Source: Catenulispora sp. EB89 (GTDB taxonomy: Bacteria > Actinomycetota > Actinomycetes > Streptomycetales > Catenulisporaceae). Taken from it: DNA of 64,000 nt. Each line of letters begins with the position of its first letter. Within the stretch, counting starts at the first letter, position 1. The notes under the pieces are model-generated. The model searched no databases. It worked only from the letters and a program-made list of their open reading frames with translations, and was not told where the DNA came from. Of the stretch, positions 17,458 to 25,115 are shown piece after piece. A program made the position numbers and the translations under genes. The stretch covers positions 372,001 to 436,000 of the forward strand of contig NZ_JBGCCU010000005.1 in the NCBI RefSeq assembly GCF_041261445.1. Reading direction: 5' to 3'.

Positions 17458-17901
17458 ATGTTCGTCATGATGTCTACTCACACGAAGCGGCTCGACCGGG
17501 TGACCGTCCACGGGCTGCGCGGGCGCGGCCACCACGGGGTCTTCGAGCGCGAGCGGGAGAAGGGCCAGACGTTCATGGTGGACGTCACGCTGGGCTTGGA
17601 CACCAGCCGTGCGGCCGCCACCGACGCCCTGGCCGACACGGTCAACTACGGCGAGGTCGCCGAGCGCATCGTGGCCCTGATCGAGGGCGAGCCGGTGAAC
17701 CTGATCGAGACGCTGGCGGCCCGGATGGCGGCGGCCTGCCTGGAGTACCCGCTCGTGGAAGAGGTCGAGGTCACGCTGCACAAGCCGGACGCGCCGATCA
17801 CGGTGCCGTTCGAGGACGTCACGGTGACCGTGGTGCGGACGCGGGACGACCTGGCGGGCGCGAAGCCGCGGCCGCCGGAGAACGGCGGGTCGGCGATATG
17901 A
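17458..17901 (+). CDS. folB: Dihydroneopterin aldolase
   Basis: A 147-residue tunnelling-fold enzyme that cleaves 7,8-dihydroneopterin to 6-hydroxymethyl-dihydropterin and glycolaldehyde. The conserved motifs are RVTVHGLRGRGHHGVFEREREK (substrate Glu region), the TVNYGEVAERI helix and the NLIETLAARMA segment, with the strand VEVTLHKPDAPI completing the subunit. ATG 17458 is preferred (GAGCAGG 8 nt upstream), but ATG 17467 and 17470 are equally in frame. The TGA overlaps the ATG of folK (ATGA). The last 25 residues form a short tail beyond the family norm. Confidence 0.95.
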   Translation: MFVMMSTHTKRLDRVTVHGLRGRGHHGVFEREREKGQTFMVDVTLGLDTSRAAATDALADTVNYGEVAERIVALIEGEPVNLIETLAARMAAACLEYPLVEEVEVTLHKPDAPITVPFEDVTVTVVRTRDDLAGAKPRPPENGGSAI

Positions 17902-18452
17902 GCGAGACGACGACCGGCGAGGGCGGTATCCGCCTGCACACCGCGGTCCTGGCGATCGGCGGCAACCTCGGGGACCGGCTGGCCAACCTGCAGTCGGCGG
18001 TGGACTCGCTGGCCGACACCCCGTCGATGACCGTGGACTGGCTGTCCCCGGTCTACGAGACCGCCCCGCTGCTGGCCGAGGGCGCCGAGCCGCAGGACGA
18101 CTACCTGAACGCGGTACTCGGTGTGACCTCGGCGCTGCCGCCGGACATGCTCCTGATGCGGACGCAGGCCATCGAGGAGGCCCTGGGCCGCACCCGCGAG
18201 GTGCACTGGGGCGCGCGGACGATCGACATCGACATCGTGCAGTTCGACGAGCTGGTCCAGGACGATCCGGAGCTGACGCTGCCGCACCCGCGGGCCGCGC
18301 AGCGCGCGTTCGTGCTGGCGCCGTGGCACGACGCGCGGCCCGAGGACGTGCTGATCGGCGCCGGGCCGGTCGCGCAGCTGCTGGCCGCGCTCGGCGGGGC
18401 CGCAGCGCAGGGGGCGGCGCGCCGGGACGATCTGGAGCTGATGCAGCCGTAG
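17898..18452 (+). CDS. folK: 2-amino-4-hydroxy-6-hydroxymethyldihydropteridine pyrophosphokinase
   Basis: This 184-residue enzyme transfers pyrophosphate from ATP to hydroxymethyl-dihydropterin, giving the folP substrate. The N-terminal IGGNLGDRLANLQ (about 16-28), the YETAPL segment (about 54-59) and the magnesium/ATP motif GARTIDIDIVQFDE (about 107-120) identify it; the common form of the last motif is GPRTLDIDLL, so an Ala replaces Pro here. PHPRAAQRAFVLAPW is the conserved C-terminal helix. Coupled to folB by an ATGA overlap. Downstream lie two short repeat arrays. Confidence 0.95.
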   Translation: MSETTTGEGGIRLHTAVLAIGGNLGDRLANLQSAVDSLADTPSMTVDWLSPVYETAPLLAEGAEPQDDYLNAVLGVTSALPPDMLLMRTQAIEEALGRTREVHWGARTIDIDIVQFDELVQDDPELTLPHPRAAQRAFVLAPWHDARPEDVLIGAGPVAQLLAALGGAAAQGAARRDDLELMQP

Positions 18453-18807
18453 GCGGCGGGTTCCTGCTGGATTCTCGCGGATTCCCGCCGATTCCCGCGG
18501 ATTCCCGCCGGGGCGCGGCGGGGACCCGGTCGCGCCGATCGTGGGATTTCCGCCACGTTCCGCTGGTTCGCGGCTGTCCGGCGACCGTCCGCCGACCGTC
18601 CGCCGACCGTCCGACGGAGCGGGTTTCCGCCCCCGGTTCGGTTGTCCTTCACCTCCGGTTCCGCCGCTGGTCAGCGTGTCGTCCGGCAGTTCGGGCCGGC
18701 CCCGGGGCACGCTCGGGCCGGGCTCGGCGCGGCCCGCGAAGGCGCCGCGTATCGCCAGGGGCGCAGCGGCTCGCCTCCTTCGCCCCGGTCCGCGTACCGT
18801 GGACCCT
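18453..18807. repeat. Gene-free gap after folK with two short tandem arrays
   Basis: From 18469 to 18510 the block GGATTCYCGC recurs four times with 9-11-bp spacing. From about 18582 to 18613 an 11-bp unit CGACCGTCCGC is repeated three times. The rest of the gap is GC-rich without a supported gene. The DUF3180 promoter lies at its right end. Confidence 0.75.
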
Positions 18808-18810
18808 GTG
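18795..18810 (+). promoter_or_regulatory. Leaderless-type promoter for the DUF3180 gene
   Basis: TACCGT (18795-18800), 7 nt, then GTG 18808. No ribosome binding site. This is the main reason for choosing the 18808 start over much longer upstream frames. Confidence 0.5.
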
Positions 18811-19431
18811 AAGCCCACACGTCCCCTGGCACTCGCGGCCACGTTCCTGGTGATCGGCGCCCTGTCCTACGGCGGTGTCCAGCTCTGGGCGCACTACGGC
18901 ACCCCGCCCGGCGTCCCGGCTTCCGCCCCGCTGACCCCGGCGATCCTGGCCGTCATCATCCTGGCCACCGCGCTGGCCTTCCGCGCGCGCCTGAAGGCGC
19001 AGCGCGAGGCGGTGCAGCGGGTCCTCGACGGGGAGCCGTCCCCGCCGATCCTGCCCGGGCAGCGCGCGCCCAAGCCGCTGGACCCGCTGCAGGCCGCCCG
19101 CGCGGTGATGTTCGCGAAGGCCTCGTCGATGGTCGGGGCGATCGTCTCCGGCGTCTACGCCGGCTACGGGGTGTTCCTGCTCGGCAAGCTCGACGTCGAC
19201 GTCTTCCGCAGCCGCGCGATCGTCTGCGGCATCACGGTGCTGTGCGGCCTGGCGCTCGTCGCGGCGGCGCTGTTCCTGGAGTACGTCCTGCGGGTGCCCC
19301 CGAGCGGCCCGGACGACGGCGTCCCGCACAACGGGAACAAGACGAAGGCGGCCACACCGACGCGTCCGGTGCGCAACCGTCCGGACGGGACGTTTCCGGT
19401 CCGTCGGGAATCGAACCATTCAGGTTCTTGA
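18808..19431 (+). CDS. DUF3180 membrane protein
   Basis: A 207-residue integral membrane protein with four predicted helices: LALAATFLVIGALSYGGVQL (about 6-25), AILAVIILATALAF (about 45-58), ASSMVGAIVSGVYAGYGVFLL (about 105-125) and IVCGITVLCGLALVAAALFL (about 138-157). The KPTRPL opening and this topology match DUF3180, a family found directly after folK in many actinobacteria; its function is unknown. The C-terminal 45 residues are hydrophilic and Pro/Arg-rich. Confidence 0.88.
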   Translation: MKPTRPLALAATFLVIGALSYGGVQLWAHYGTPPGVPASAPLTPAILAVIILATALAFRARLKAQREAVQRVLDGEPSPPILPGQRAPKPLDPLQAARAVMFAKASSMVGAIVSGVYAGYGVFLLGKLDVDVFRSRAIVCGITVLCGLALVAAALFLEYVLRVPPSGPDDGVPHNGNKTKAATPTRPVRNRPDGTFPVRRESNHSGS

Positions 19432-19508
19432 TTCGTCACCTTTGTCCGAACCCTGTTCATTTGCAAGATCTTGATATCCGCGTGCCCGGTATCGCTCGTA
19501 CGTTTCGC

Positions 19509-19547
19509 TTGTCCGTGCGACGCCGCAGCCAGTAATGTTCGGCCATG
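19509..19547 (+). promoter_or_regulatory. Promoter (-35 and -10) for the Tyr-rich membrane protein
   Basis: TTGTCC (19509-19514), an 18-bp spacer and TAATGT (19533-19538) make a good sigma-70-like promoter. The -10 is 6 nt before ATG 19545, so the transcript should be leaderless. The 110 bp upstream is less GC-rich than average. Confidence 0.6.
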
Positions 19548-20714
19548 CGTCACGCTCGGCAGCTACAGGCCCAGCGACGCGGGGGCGACATAGCCGGCCC
19601 GGCATGGCCCTCGATCGTCGCCACCACCACGTCCCTCACAGGCGCGGCCGCGGGCATCGCGACCACGCTCGCCTGGAGCGATCCGTTCCACCTCCGGCTC
19701 GGCGTCGGCATGGCCGCCGCCGGCGGGCTCTTCTCCTCGGTGGCGATGTTCGCCGCGCGCCGCGATCGTGCGACCCGCCGCGAACTGGTCGCTGCCATGC
19801 GCGAGGACCACGCCGCCGAGCTGCGGTACGAGACCTCGCGCCGGGACAAGCAGATCACGGACCTCAAGACCGACGCGCTGGCCGCCGAGGAGACCGTGGT
19901 CCTGTTCGAGGAGCGGGCCAGGGAGGAGCAGCTGCGCGCGGACGCCTCCGAGGCGGCGCGCGTGCGGGCCGAGCACGACCTCGCGGTGCTCTCGGCGTGG
20001 GTCCAGCAGACCACCGCCGCGGCCGAGCTGACCCGCTCGGCGGTGCAGTCGTTCGCACAGGTGCAGCCCTTCGAGCCGGCCCAGCAGTTCGAGCCGGTGT
20101 CGGTGCACGACCACGCCTTCGCGAGCTACCAGGCGGCGCGCACCGGGGCCTACGAGCTCGAATACAACCCGGGGTACGCGGCGCAGCACGCCGCCTACGA
20201 CGCGGTGCCGGTGTACGAGACCGAGTACGCCGGTTACGCGGACTACACGGACTACACCGAGTTCATGGACTACGGCACCGGAAACGGTGTCGCTGTGGAC
20301 ACGACCCCCGGCACCGAGATCGACCTGCGGCCCGCCGCCGCGGTCCCGGTCCGCGTCCAGGAGCCGCAGCTGCCCGCCGAGATCCCGGCCCAGCAGCTCC
20401 CGGCCGAGGCCCGGCCGCTGCGCTCGGCCGTCCTGGCGGTCCGCGGCGAGGTCGGCTTCGACGTCGCCGCCGAGGTGGACGGCCCCGGCCAGGACCCGTA
20501 CACGGTCCCCGGCGTGGTCATGCCCCGCCAGCGCGAGGACGGACGGCCCGCGGCGCTCCCGTCGGCCCGCCCCGTGCCCCCGGAGCGGCTGTACCGCCCC
20601 TATCTCGCCGCGGACCAGGGCACGACGTCGAACGCGGCCCCGGTGGACCTGACGATGTACGACGAGACGCAGCAGATGGCCAAGATCGAGCACCGGCAGA
20701 CCGGGACCGCTTGA
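19545..20714 (+). CDS. Hypothetical membrane protein with coiled coil and Tyr-rich segment
   Basis: The 389-residue protein is not recognised. It has two hydrophobic stretches (about 22-42 and 50-70), then a charged coiled coil of about 100 residues (RRELVAAMREDHAAELRYETSRRDKQITDL..., rich in Glu/Arg/Ala), then a low-complexity segment with evenly spaced tyrosines (YETEYAGYADYTDYTEFMDY, about 223-242), and a Pro/Val-rich tail ending in a conserved-looking PVDLTMYDETQQMAKIEHRQ. The layout resembles actinobacterial proteins that scaffold at the membrane, but no domain can be named. The Tyr-rich stretch could be a phosphorylation or stacking module. A strong terminator follows. Confidence 0.75.
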   Translation: MRHARQLQAQRRGGDIAGPAWPSIVATTTSLTGAAAGIATTLAWSDPFHLRLGVGMAAAGGLFSSVAMFAARRDRATRRELVAAMREDHAAELRYETSRRDKQITDLKTDALAAEETVVLFEERAREEQLRADASEAARVRAEHDLAVLSAWVQQTTAAAELTRSAVQSFAQVQPFEPAQQFEPVSVHDHAFASYQAARTGAYELEYNPGYAAQHAAYDAVPVYETEYAGYADYTDYTEFMDYGTGNGVAVDTTPGTEIDLRPAAAVPVRVQEPQLPAEIPAQQLPAEARPLRSAVLAVRGEVGFDVAAEVDGPGQDPYTVPGVVMPRQREDGRPAALPSARPVPPERLYRPYLAADQGTTSNAAPVDLTMYDETQQMAKIEHRQTGTA

Positions 20715-20756
20715 GGTTCCTCAGCCGGTTCCTCAACATGCTGAGGTTTTCCGCGA

Positions 20757-20784
20757 AAGGCCCCGCCGATGTCGGCGGGGCCTT
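20757..20784. terminator. Bidirectional terminator between 19545 gene and nuoD-like gene
   Basis: A perfect 13-bp stem, AAGGCCCCGCCGA with loop TG and TCGGCGGGGCCTT, is followed by TTCG and preceded by GA on the plus strand. It lies between the convergent gene ends and can serve both. Confidence 0.85.
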
Positions 20785-20838
20785 TTCGTTGCCGGGCGGC
20801 GGGTTTCCGGTTGCCCGGGTGTCGCCTTCGCGTCGCTT

Positions 20839-22011
20839 TTACTTGTCGATGTCCCCGACCACGAAGAACATCGACCCCAGGATCGCGACCATGTCCGACA
20901 CCAGATGCCCGGGCAGCACCTCGGCCAGCACCTGGATGTTGTTGAACGACGCCGAGCGCAGCTTGAGCCGCCACGGGGTCTTGTCGCCGTGCGAGACCAG
21001 GAAGTAGCCGTTGATGCCCAGCGGGTTCTCGGTCCAGGCGTAGGTGTGGCCCTCCGGCACCTTCAGGATCTTCGGCAGGCGCTGGTTGATCGGGCCGACC
21101 GGCAGCGTGTCCAGCTTGTCGGCGCAGGCCTGCGCGATGTCCAGCGAGTTGTACGCCTGCTCCAGCAGCACCTCGAAGCGGGCCAGGCAGTCGCCGCCGC
21201 GGCCGGTGACGACCTTGAGCTTGTCCCGCACCTCGGGCTCGCCGTAGGCCAGGTACGGGTCGTCGCGGCGCAGGTCGAAGTCGACGCCGGAGGCGCGGGC
21301 GATCGGGCCGGAGACGCCGTAGGCGGCGATCTGCTCCGGGGTCAGGACCCCGACGCCCCGGGTGCGGGCCCGGAAGATCTCGTTGCCGGTGATCAGGCGG
21401 TCGATGTCGGACATCCGGGAGCGCACCTTGGCGATCGCGGCGCGGACCCGGTCGGTCCAGCCCAGCGGCAGCTCCTCCTTCAGGCCGCCGACCCGGTTGA
21501 ACATGAAGTGCATGCGGCCGCCGGAGATCTCCTCCATCACCGCCTGGATCTCCTCGCGCTCGCGGAAGGCGTAGAAGATCGGCGTGATCGCGCCCAGCTC
21601 CAGCGGGTAGGAGCCGAGGAACATCAGGTGGTTGAGGATCCGGTTCAGCTCGGCCAGCAGGGTGCGGGCCCAGGTGGCGCGTTCGGGGACCTCCATGCCG
21701 AGCATGCGCTCGACGGCCAGCACCACGCCGAGCTCGCTGGCGAACGCCGAGAGCCAGTCGTGCCGGTTGGCCAGCACGATGATCTGGCGGTAGTCGCGCA
21801 CCTCGAACAGCTTCTCGGCGCCGCGGTGCATGTAGCCGATGATCGGGTCGGCCGAGACGATGCGCTCCCCGTCCAGGACCAGCCGCAGCCGCAGCACGCC
21901 GTGCGTGGCCGGGTGCTGCGGGCCGATGTTGAGCACCATGTCGGTGGTCTCCAGGCCCGTTCCGGTGCCCGCGACGCGCTCGGTCAGCTGCTGGGAGGTC
22001 ATGCCGGTCAT
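20839..22011 (-). CDS. Orphan NuoD-like subunit (NADH dehydrogenase I 49-kDa paralogue)
   Basis: The 390-residue protein is recognisably Nuo[12 protein letters not shown] (28-38), the RGAEKLFE helix, [30 protein letters not shown] and the final [13 protein letters not shown]. It stands alone, with no other nuo gene in the window, and it differs where the canonical subunit is invariant. The position of the quinone-contacting Tyr (Tyr87 in Thermus Nqo4) reads Trp86 in [12 protein letters not shown]. The usual E-x-P-K-G-E-x-G loop reads ENPLGING, and the end GSxDxxxGExDR reads [12 protein letters not shown]. Streptomyces also carry an orphan second nuoD near their folate genes. ATG 22011 or 22002 could start it. 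Confidence 0.88.
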   Translation of the reverse strand: MTGMTSQQLTERVAGTGTGLETTDMVLNIGPQHPATHGVLRLRLVLDGERIVSADPIIGYMHRGAEKLFEVRDYRQIIVLANRHDWLSAFASELGVVLAVERMLGMEVPERATWARTLLAELNRILNHLMFLGSYPLELGAITPIFYAFREREEIQAVMEEISGGRMHFMFNRVGGLKEELPLGWTDRVRAAIAKVRSRMSDIDRLITGNEIFRARTRGVGVLTPEQIAAYGVSGPIARASGVDFDLRRDDPYLAYGEPEVRDKLKVVTGRGGDCLARFEVLLEQAYNSLDIAQACADKLDTLPVGPINQRLPKILKVPEGHTYAWTENPLGINGYFLVSHGDKTPWRLKLRSASFNNIQVLAEVLPGHLVSDMVAILGSMFFVVGDIDK

Positions 22012-22172
22012 TGTGCCAGGCGCCCCGGCCGCGGCCGCGCGGCGACCGGCGGGCGGGCGCCGATCACGGTTCGGTGACGACGTGCGACGGGTGGGCAACG
22101 TGCGACGCTTCTCTGCGTCTATGTGGTGGGAGGCCCGTGCCGTCGGGCCGCGGGGTGGTCAGGGGTCTACAG
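22012..22172. promoter_or_regulatory. Divergent promoter region with a 10-bp direct repeat
   Basis: Between the nuoD-like gene and the surface-protein gene, ACGTGCGACG occurs at 22080-22089 and again at 22098-22107, 18 bp apart, a spacing that puts both copies on one DNA face only approximately. They precede the plus-strand gene and may bind an activator. No clear -10 can be chosen. Confidence 0.35.
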
Positions 22173-23639
22173 ATGAGACGAAGGCTTCGCGCTGTGATGG
22201 CGGGCCTGATGGTGGTCGCGGCGGGGTCGGCCACGACGGCGGCGTTCGCGGACGGATCGGGCCCGGTGGCCACGTCCCCGGGCACGCCGCAGACGCAGAC
22301 GGTGTCCGGCGTCGCGGTCAACGGCGTGGCGCTGTCGGTGACCGCGCCGGCGCAGCTGCCGCTGGACCTGCCGGGCCAGCAACTGCCCGAGCGCGAGGTC
22401 GACATCACGGTCAAGGACGTCGGCGGCCAGGGCTACACCGGCACGGTGAGCACGACGCTGACGGCCGACGGGGCCGGGGCCACGTCCGCCACGCTCCGGG
22501 TCGACCACTACGACCTGCCGAGCAGCTCCTGGCAGCCGCAGACGGTCCCGGTGGGGCAGGCGTCGGTCGGGGTGACGGACGACGTCACGGTCCCGGCGAA
22601 CGGGACGCAGGTCGTGAAGGTCCGGCTGTCGCCGGGTACCGCAGCGCTCGACGACGTGAAGGTGAACGTGGCGGCCAACGGCGCCACGGCGGTCGCGACG
22701 ATGCCGGTGGCCGGACTGTCGTTCCAGGCCTCGGGGCTGACCGGCTCGGCGCGCGCGGGCGCCTCGACGGTACTCACCGGCAAGCTGACCAACTCGACGG
22801 ACGTCGACCTCACGGGCATCCCGGTGAAGCTGCTGCTGTGCTCGTCGGGTTCGGCCGGCTGCGTCGCGCACGCCAGCGAGGTGAAGGTGGAGGTGCAGAC
22901 CGGCGGGTCCTGGCACACCGTCTCGGTGTCGGACGCCACGGCGACGACGCCGATGTCCGCCACGGTGCTTCCGGCGCTGGCGCTGCCGGCCGCCAGTACG
23001 GCGCAGTTCTCGGTGCGGGTGACGATCGCGGCCGGGGCCTTCGGGATGTCGGGCTCGTCGGGCACGCCGGGGTCGCCGGGGTCGCCGGGGTCGTCGGGCG
23101 GGTCCACCACGCCGGGCACGCCGGGCTCGTCGGCCACGACCGGCCAGCCCTCGGGCCCGCCGACCTCCGCGGCGCCGCCGGCCCAGCCGCTGACGGTCCC
23201 CCTGGTCCTCGCCCCGGTCGGACTGACCCTCACCGGCCAGCCGAACGTCTCGGGCACGCTCACGGTCCAGCCGCCGCCGCAGCCCACCCCGACGACGCCG
23301 TCGAGCACCCCGAGCACCCCGGCGACGTCCGCGACGCCGACCCCGACCCCCTCGGACCCGCCGACCACGGCCGACACCCCCACGGACACCCCGACCGCCA
23401 CGCCGACCCCGGGCCCGCTGGTCACCACGGAGGTGGCGAGCACACCCGGCGCCACGTCCTCGGGCAACCCGACCCTGCTGGTCGCGGTCGGGCTGCTCGC
23501 GGTGTGCCTGGCGCTGGTGCTGTGGTGGGGACTGATGAAGCGGCGGGAACGGCTCGCGCGCGCCGACGGCGGGGCGGGCGACGTCCCGCTCGCGCACGAC
23601 GAGGTGGAGCCGCACGGGGATGGGGACGGCGAGCAGTAG
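22173..23639 (+). CDS. Secreted surface protein with C-terminal membrane anchor
   Basis: The 488-residue protein has a signal peptide (MRRRLRAVMAGLMVVAAGSATTAAFA), two or three beta-rich extracellular domains (about 27-300; for example VDITVKDVGGQGYTGTVSTT, and a single Cys pair at LLLCSSGSAGC), a Gly/Ser/Pro spacer, a long Thr/Pro stalk (about 365-430) and a C-terminal helix (LLVAVGLLAVCLALVLWWGL) followed by KRRER and an acidic tail. This is the plan of a Gram-positive wall-spanning surface protein anchored by its own helix; there is no LPxTG sortase motif. The domains resemble Ig-like or DUF916-type repeats. Function unknown. Its 3' end is followed by the 73-bp repeat array. Confidence 0.82.
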   Translation: MRRRLRAVMAGLMVVAAGSATTAAFADGSGPVATSPGTPQTQTVSGVAVNGVALSVTAPAQLPLDLPGQQLPEREVDITVKDVGGQGYTGTVSTTLTADGAGATSATLRVDHYDLPSSSWQPQTVPVGQASVGVTDDVTVPANGTQVVKVRLSPGTAALDDVKVNVAANGATAVATMPVAGLSFQASGLTGSARAGASTVLTGKLTNSTDVDLTGIPVKLLLCSSGSAGCVAHASEVKVEVQTGGSWHTVSVSDATATTPMSATVLPALALPAASTAQFSVRVTIAAGAFGMSGSSGTPGSPGSPGSSGGSTTPGTPGSSATTGQPSGPPTSAAPPAQPLTVPLVLAPVGLTLTGQPNVSGTLTVQPPPQPTPTTPSSTPSTPATSATPTPTPSDPPTTADTPTDTPTATPTPGPLVTTEVASTPGATSSGNPTLLVAVGLLAVCLALVLWWGLMKRRERLARADGGAGDVPLAHDEVEPHGDGDGEQ

Positions 23640-24232
23640 CGGCTGCTGAATCGGGCGCAGCGCTGGTTGGCGAGGTAGCTGCTGCTTCGTGCCGGATTGG
23701 TGCAGAGCACGGCGCGGCGCAGTCCGGCTGGCACAACGTGGCCCGGCGCGGCGCGGTCCAGCAGGGCACGAGGTAGCCCGGTCCGGCGGGCACTGTGCCG
23801 TGCGGCGGGTTCAGCACAGCGTGGCGCGGTCCAGCAGGGCACGAGGTGGCCCGGTCCGGCGGGCACTGCGCCGTGCGGTGGGCTCAGCACAACGCGGTGC
23901 GGCCCAGCAGGGCACAAGGTAGCCCGGTCCGGCGGCCACTGCGCCGTGCGGCGGGCTCAGCACAGCGCGGCGCGGTCCAGCAGGAAACAAGGTAGCCCGG
24001 TCCGGCGGGCACTGCGCCGTGCGGTGGGCTCAGCGCAGCGTGGCGCAGCCTGCTATCCAGCTGGCGCGGCGCGGGCATAGCTCGGGGCCGTCCCGGCTTG
24101 GCGCGGCCCAGCACACTGAGCCGCGCAGCAGACCACGACCATGGCGTGGCCGGACCGAACCCTTGGCCCGGCCCGGCCACGCCGGACCGGCGGCCACCGC
24201 CCCATGGCGGCCGCCGGTCGTCTCTGAGCGCG
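23640..24232. repeat. Gene-free gap holding a 73-bp tandem array (about 4 units)
   Basis: Units beginning GGTCCAGCAGGGCACGAGG start at 23755, 23828, 23901 (as GGCCCAGCAGGGCACAAGG) and 23974 (GGTCCAGCAGGAAACAAGG), exactly 73 bp apart, and a decayed fifth begins near 24047. Since 73 is not a multiple of three and stops fall in different frames, the array is not coding. It lies between two convergent genes. The flanks (23640-23754 and 24060-24232) hold GC-rich sequence with looser echoes of the unit (GGCGCGGCCCAGCAC) and no supported gene. Confidence 0.9.
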
Positions 24233-24955
24233 CTACAGGCCGCGCTTGGCCAACTCCTCCAGCAGGTTGTGCTTGCGCGCGTTGGCGGCGCGCAGTCCCT
24301 CGATGTAGGCCACGGCCTCGGACTTGCGGTGCAGGCGCTGGTACGCCGCCTTCAGGTGCTGCAGATACCGCGCGGCCTCGGCGTAGTCGCGCCGGTTCCG
24401 GGCCGCGATGCGTGCCTCTATGTGCTTCTTGTAGACGGGGATGGCGCTGGCCGGGTCGGTCAGGGCCCGCACATCGGCCAGCCGGAGCTCCGTGTCGTTG
24501 ACGTCGGCCCCCGGCGTGACCAGCTCGTCGACCCGGGCCGCGAGGTGGCGCCGTAGGTCGTGGTCGTCGTGCGCGCAGTCCAGCAGCAGGTTGATGAGGT
24601 CCTCGCGGTCCAGGATCCCCAGCAGCCGCCGCAGGCCGGCGATCTCCCGCTGCGCCGCCACGAACTCCGCGCTCCGGGTCTTGGTGACTGGCCCGTCCAA
24701 GTACACCAGCCCGACCGCGACGCAGTGCCGACAGAAATCCCCGATCATCCCGCGCGGGCAGTCGCAGGAGTAGTCCAGACCGGCCGGCCGCCGGTCCAGC
24801 CGCACCTGCCAGGGCTCGGAACCGTAGACGGTAGCGGTGATCTCCGCCCCCGAGGTCCCGAGGCTGTCGACGGCCGGGACGGAGGCGACCCCCCGCTGAT
24901 AGGCGCGCGGCCCGGCCAACCGCTCCAGATCCTTCTTGCTGAAGAATGCTGTCAT
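24233..24955 (-). CDS. SWIM zinc-finger protein
   Basis: The 240-residue protein carries a SWIM finger near residues 65-83: Cys-Asp-Cys, then GMIGDF, then Cys-Arg-His (C-x-C-xn-C-x-H). The C-terminal half is helical with TPR-like features (ASAIPVYKKHIEARIAARNRRDYAEAARYLQHL). SWIM domains bind DNA or protein; in actinobacteria such proteins are often near SNF2 helicases, but none is here. ATG 24955 is chosen because TAGAAT lies 6 nt upstream with no ribosome binding site, a leaderless arrangement; a GTG at 24961 is in frame. Confidence 0.88.
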   Translation of the reverse strand: MTAFFSKKDLERLAGPRAYQRGVASVPAVDSLGTSGAEITATVYGSEPWQVRLDRRPAGLDYSCDCPRGMIGDFCRHCVAVGLVYLDGPVTKTRSAEFVAAQREIAGLRRLLGILDREDLINLLLDCAHDDHDLRRHLAARVDELVTPGADVNDTELRLADVRALTDPASAIPVYKKHIEARIAARNRRDYAEAARYLQHLKAAYQRLHRKSEAVAYIEGLRAANARKHNLLEELAKRGL

Positions 24956-24967
24956 ACACACATTCTA
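24956..24967 (-). promoter_or_regulatory. Leaderless-type promoter for the SWIM gene
   Basis: On the minus strand TAGAAT (24967-24962), GTGTGT, ATG. The hexamer is 5 of 6 to TATAAT, the best -10 in the window. Confidence 0.6.
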
Positions 24968-25115
24968 GCGAGCGGGTCTGACAAAGTCGGGGCGCAATCG
25001 GACTCTCTATCCCAAAGGCGGGTGGCGAAACCCGGGCGGGCGGATCGTTGTCGAGGCGTTATGCGGACTCTGCGACGGCCGTCGCGGTACCGGTGTCAGG
25101 CGGTGTCAGCCGGTG

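Noticed and set aside
23755-24046. CRISPR array
   Set aside because: The 73-bp units abut with no unique spacers, and no cas genes are present.
23689-24501. Several 60-160-codon frames running through the 73-bp repeats
   Set aside because: Their sequence just cycles with the repeat, the period breaks the frame, and none has a start signal.
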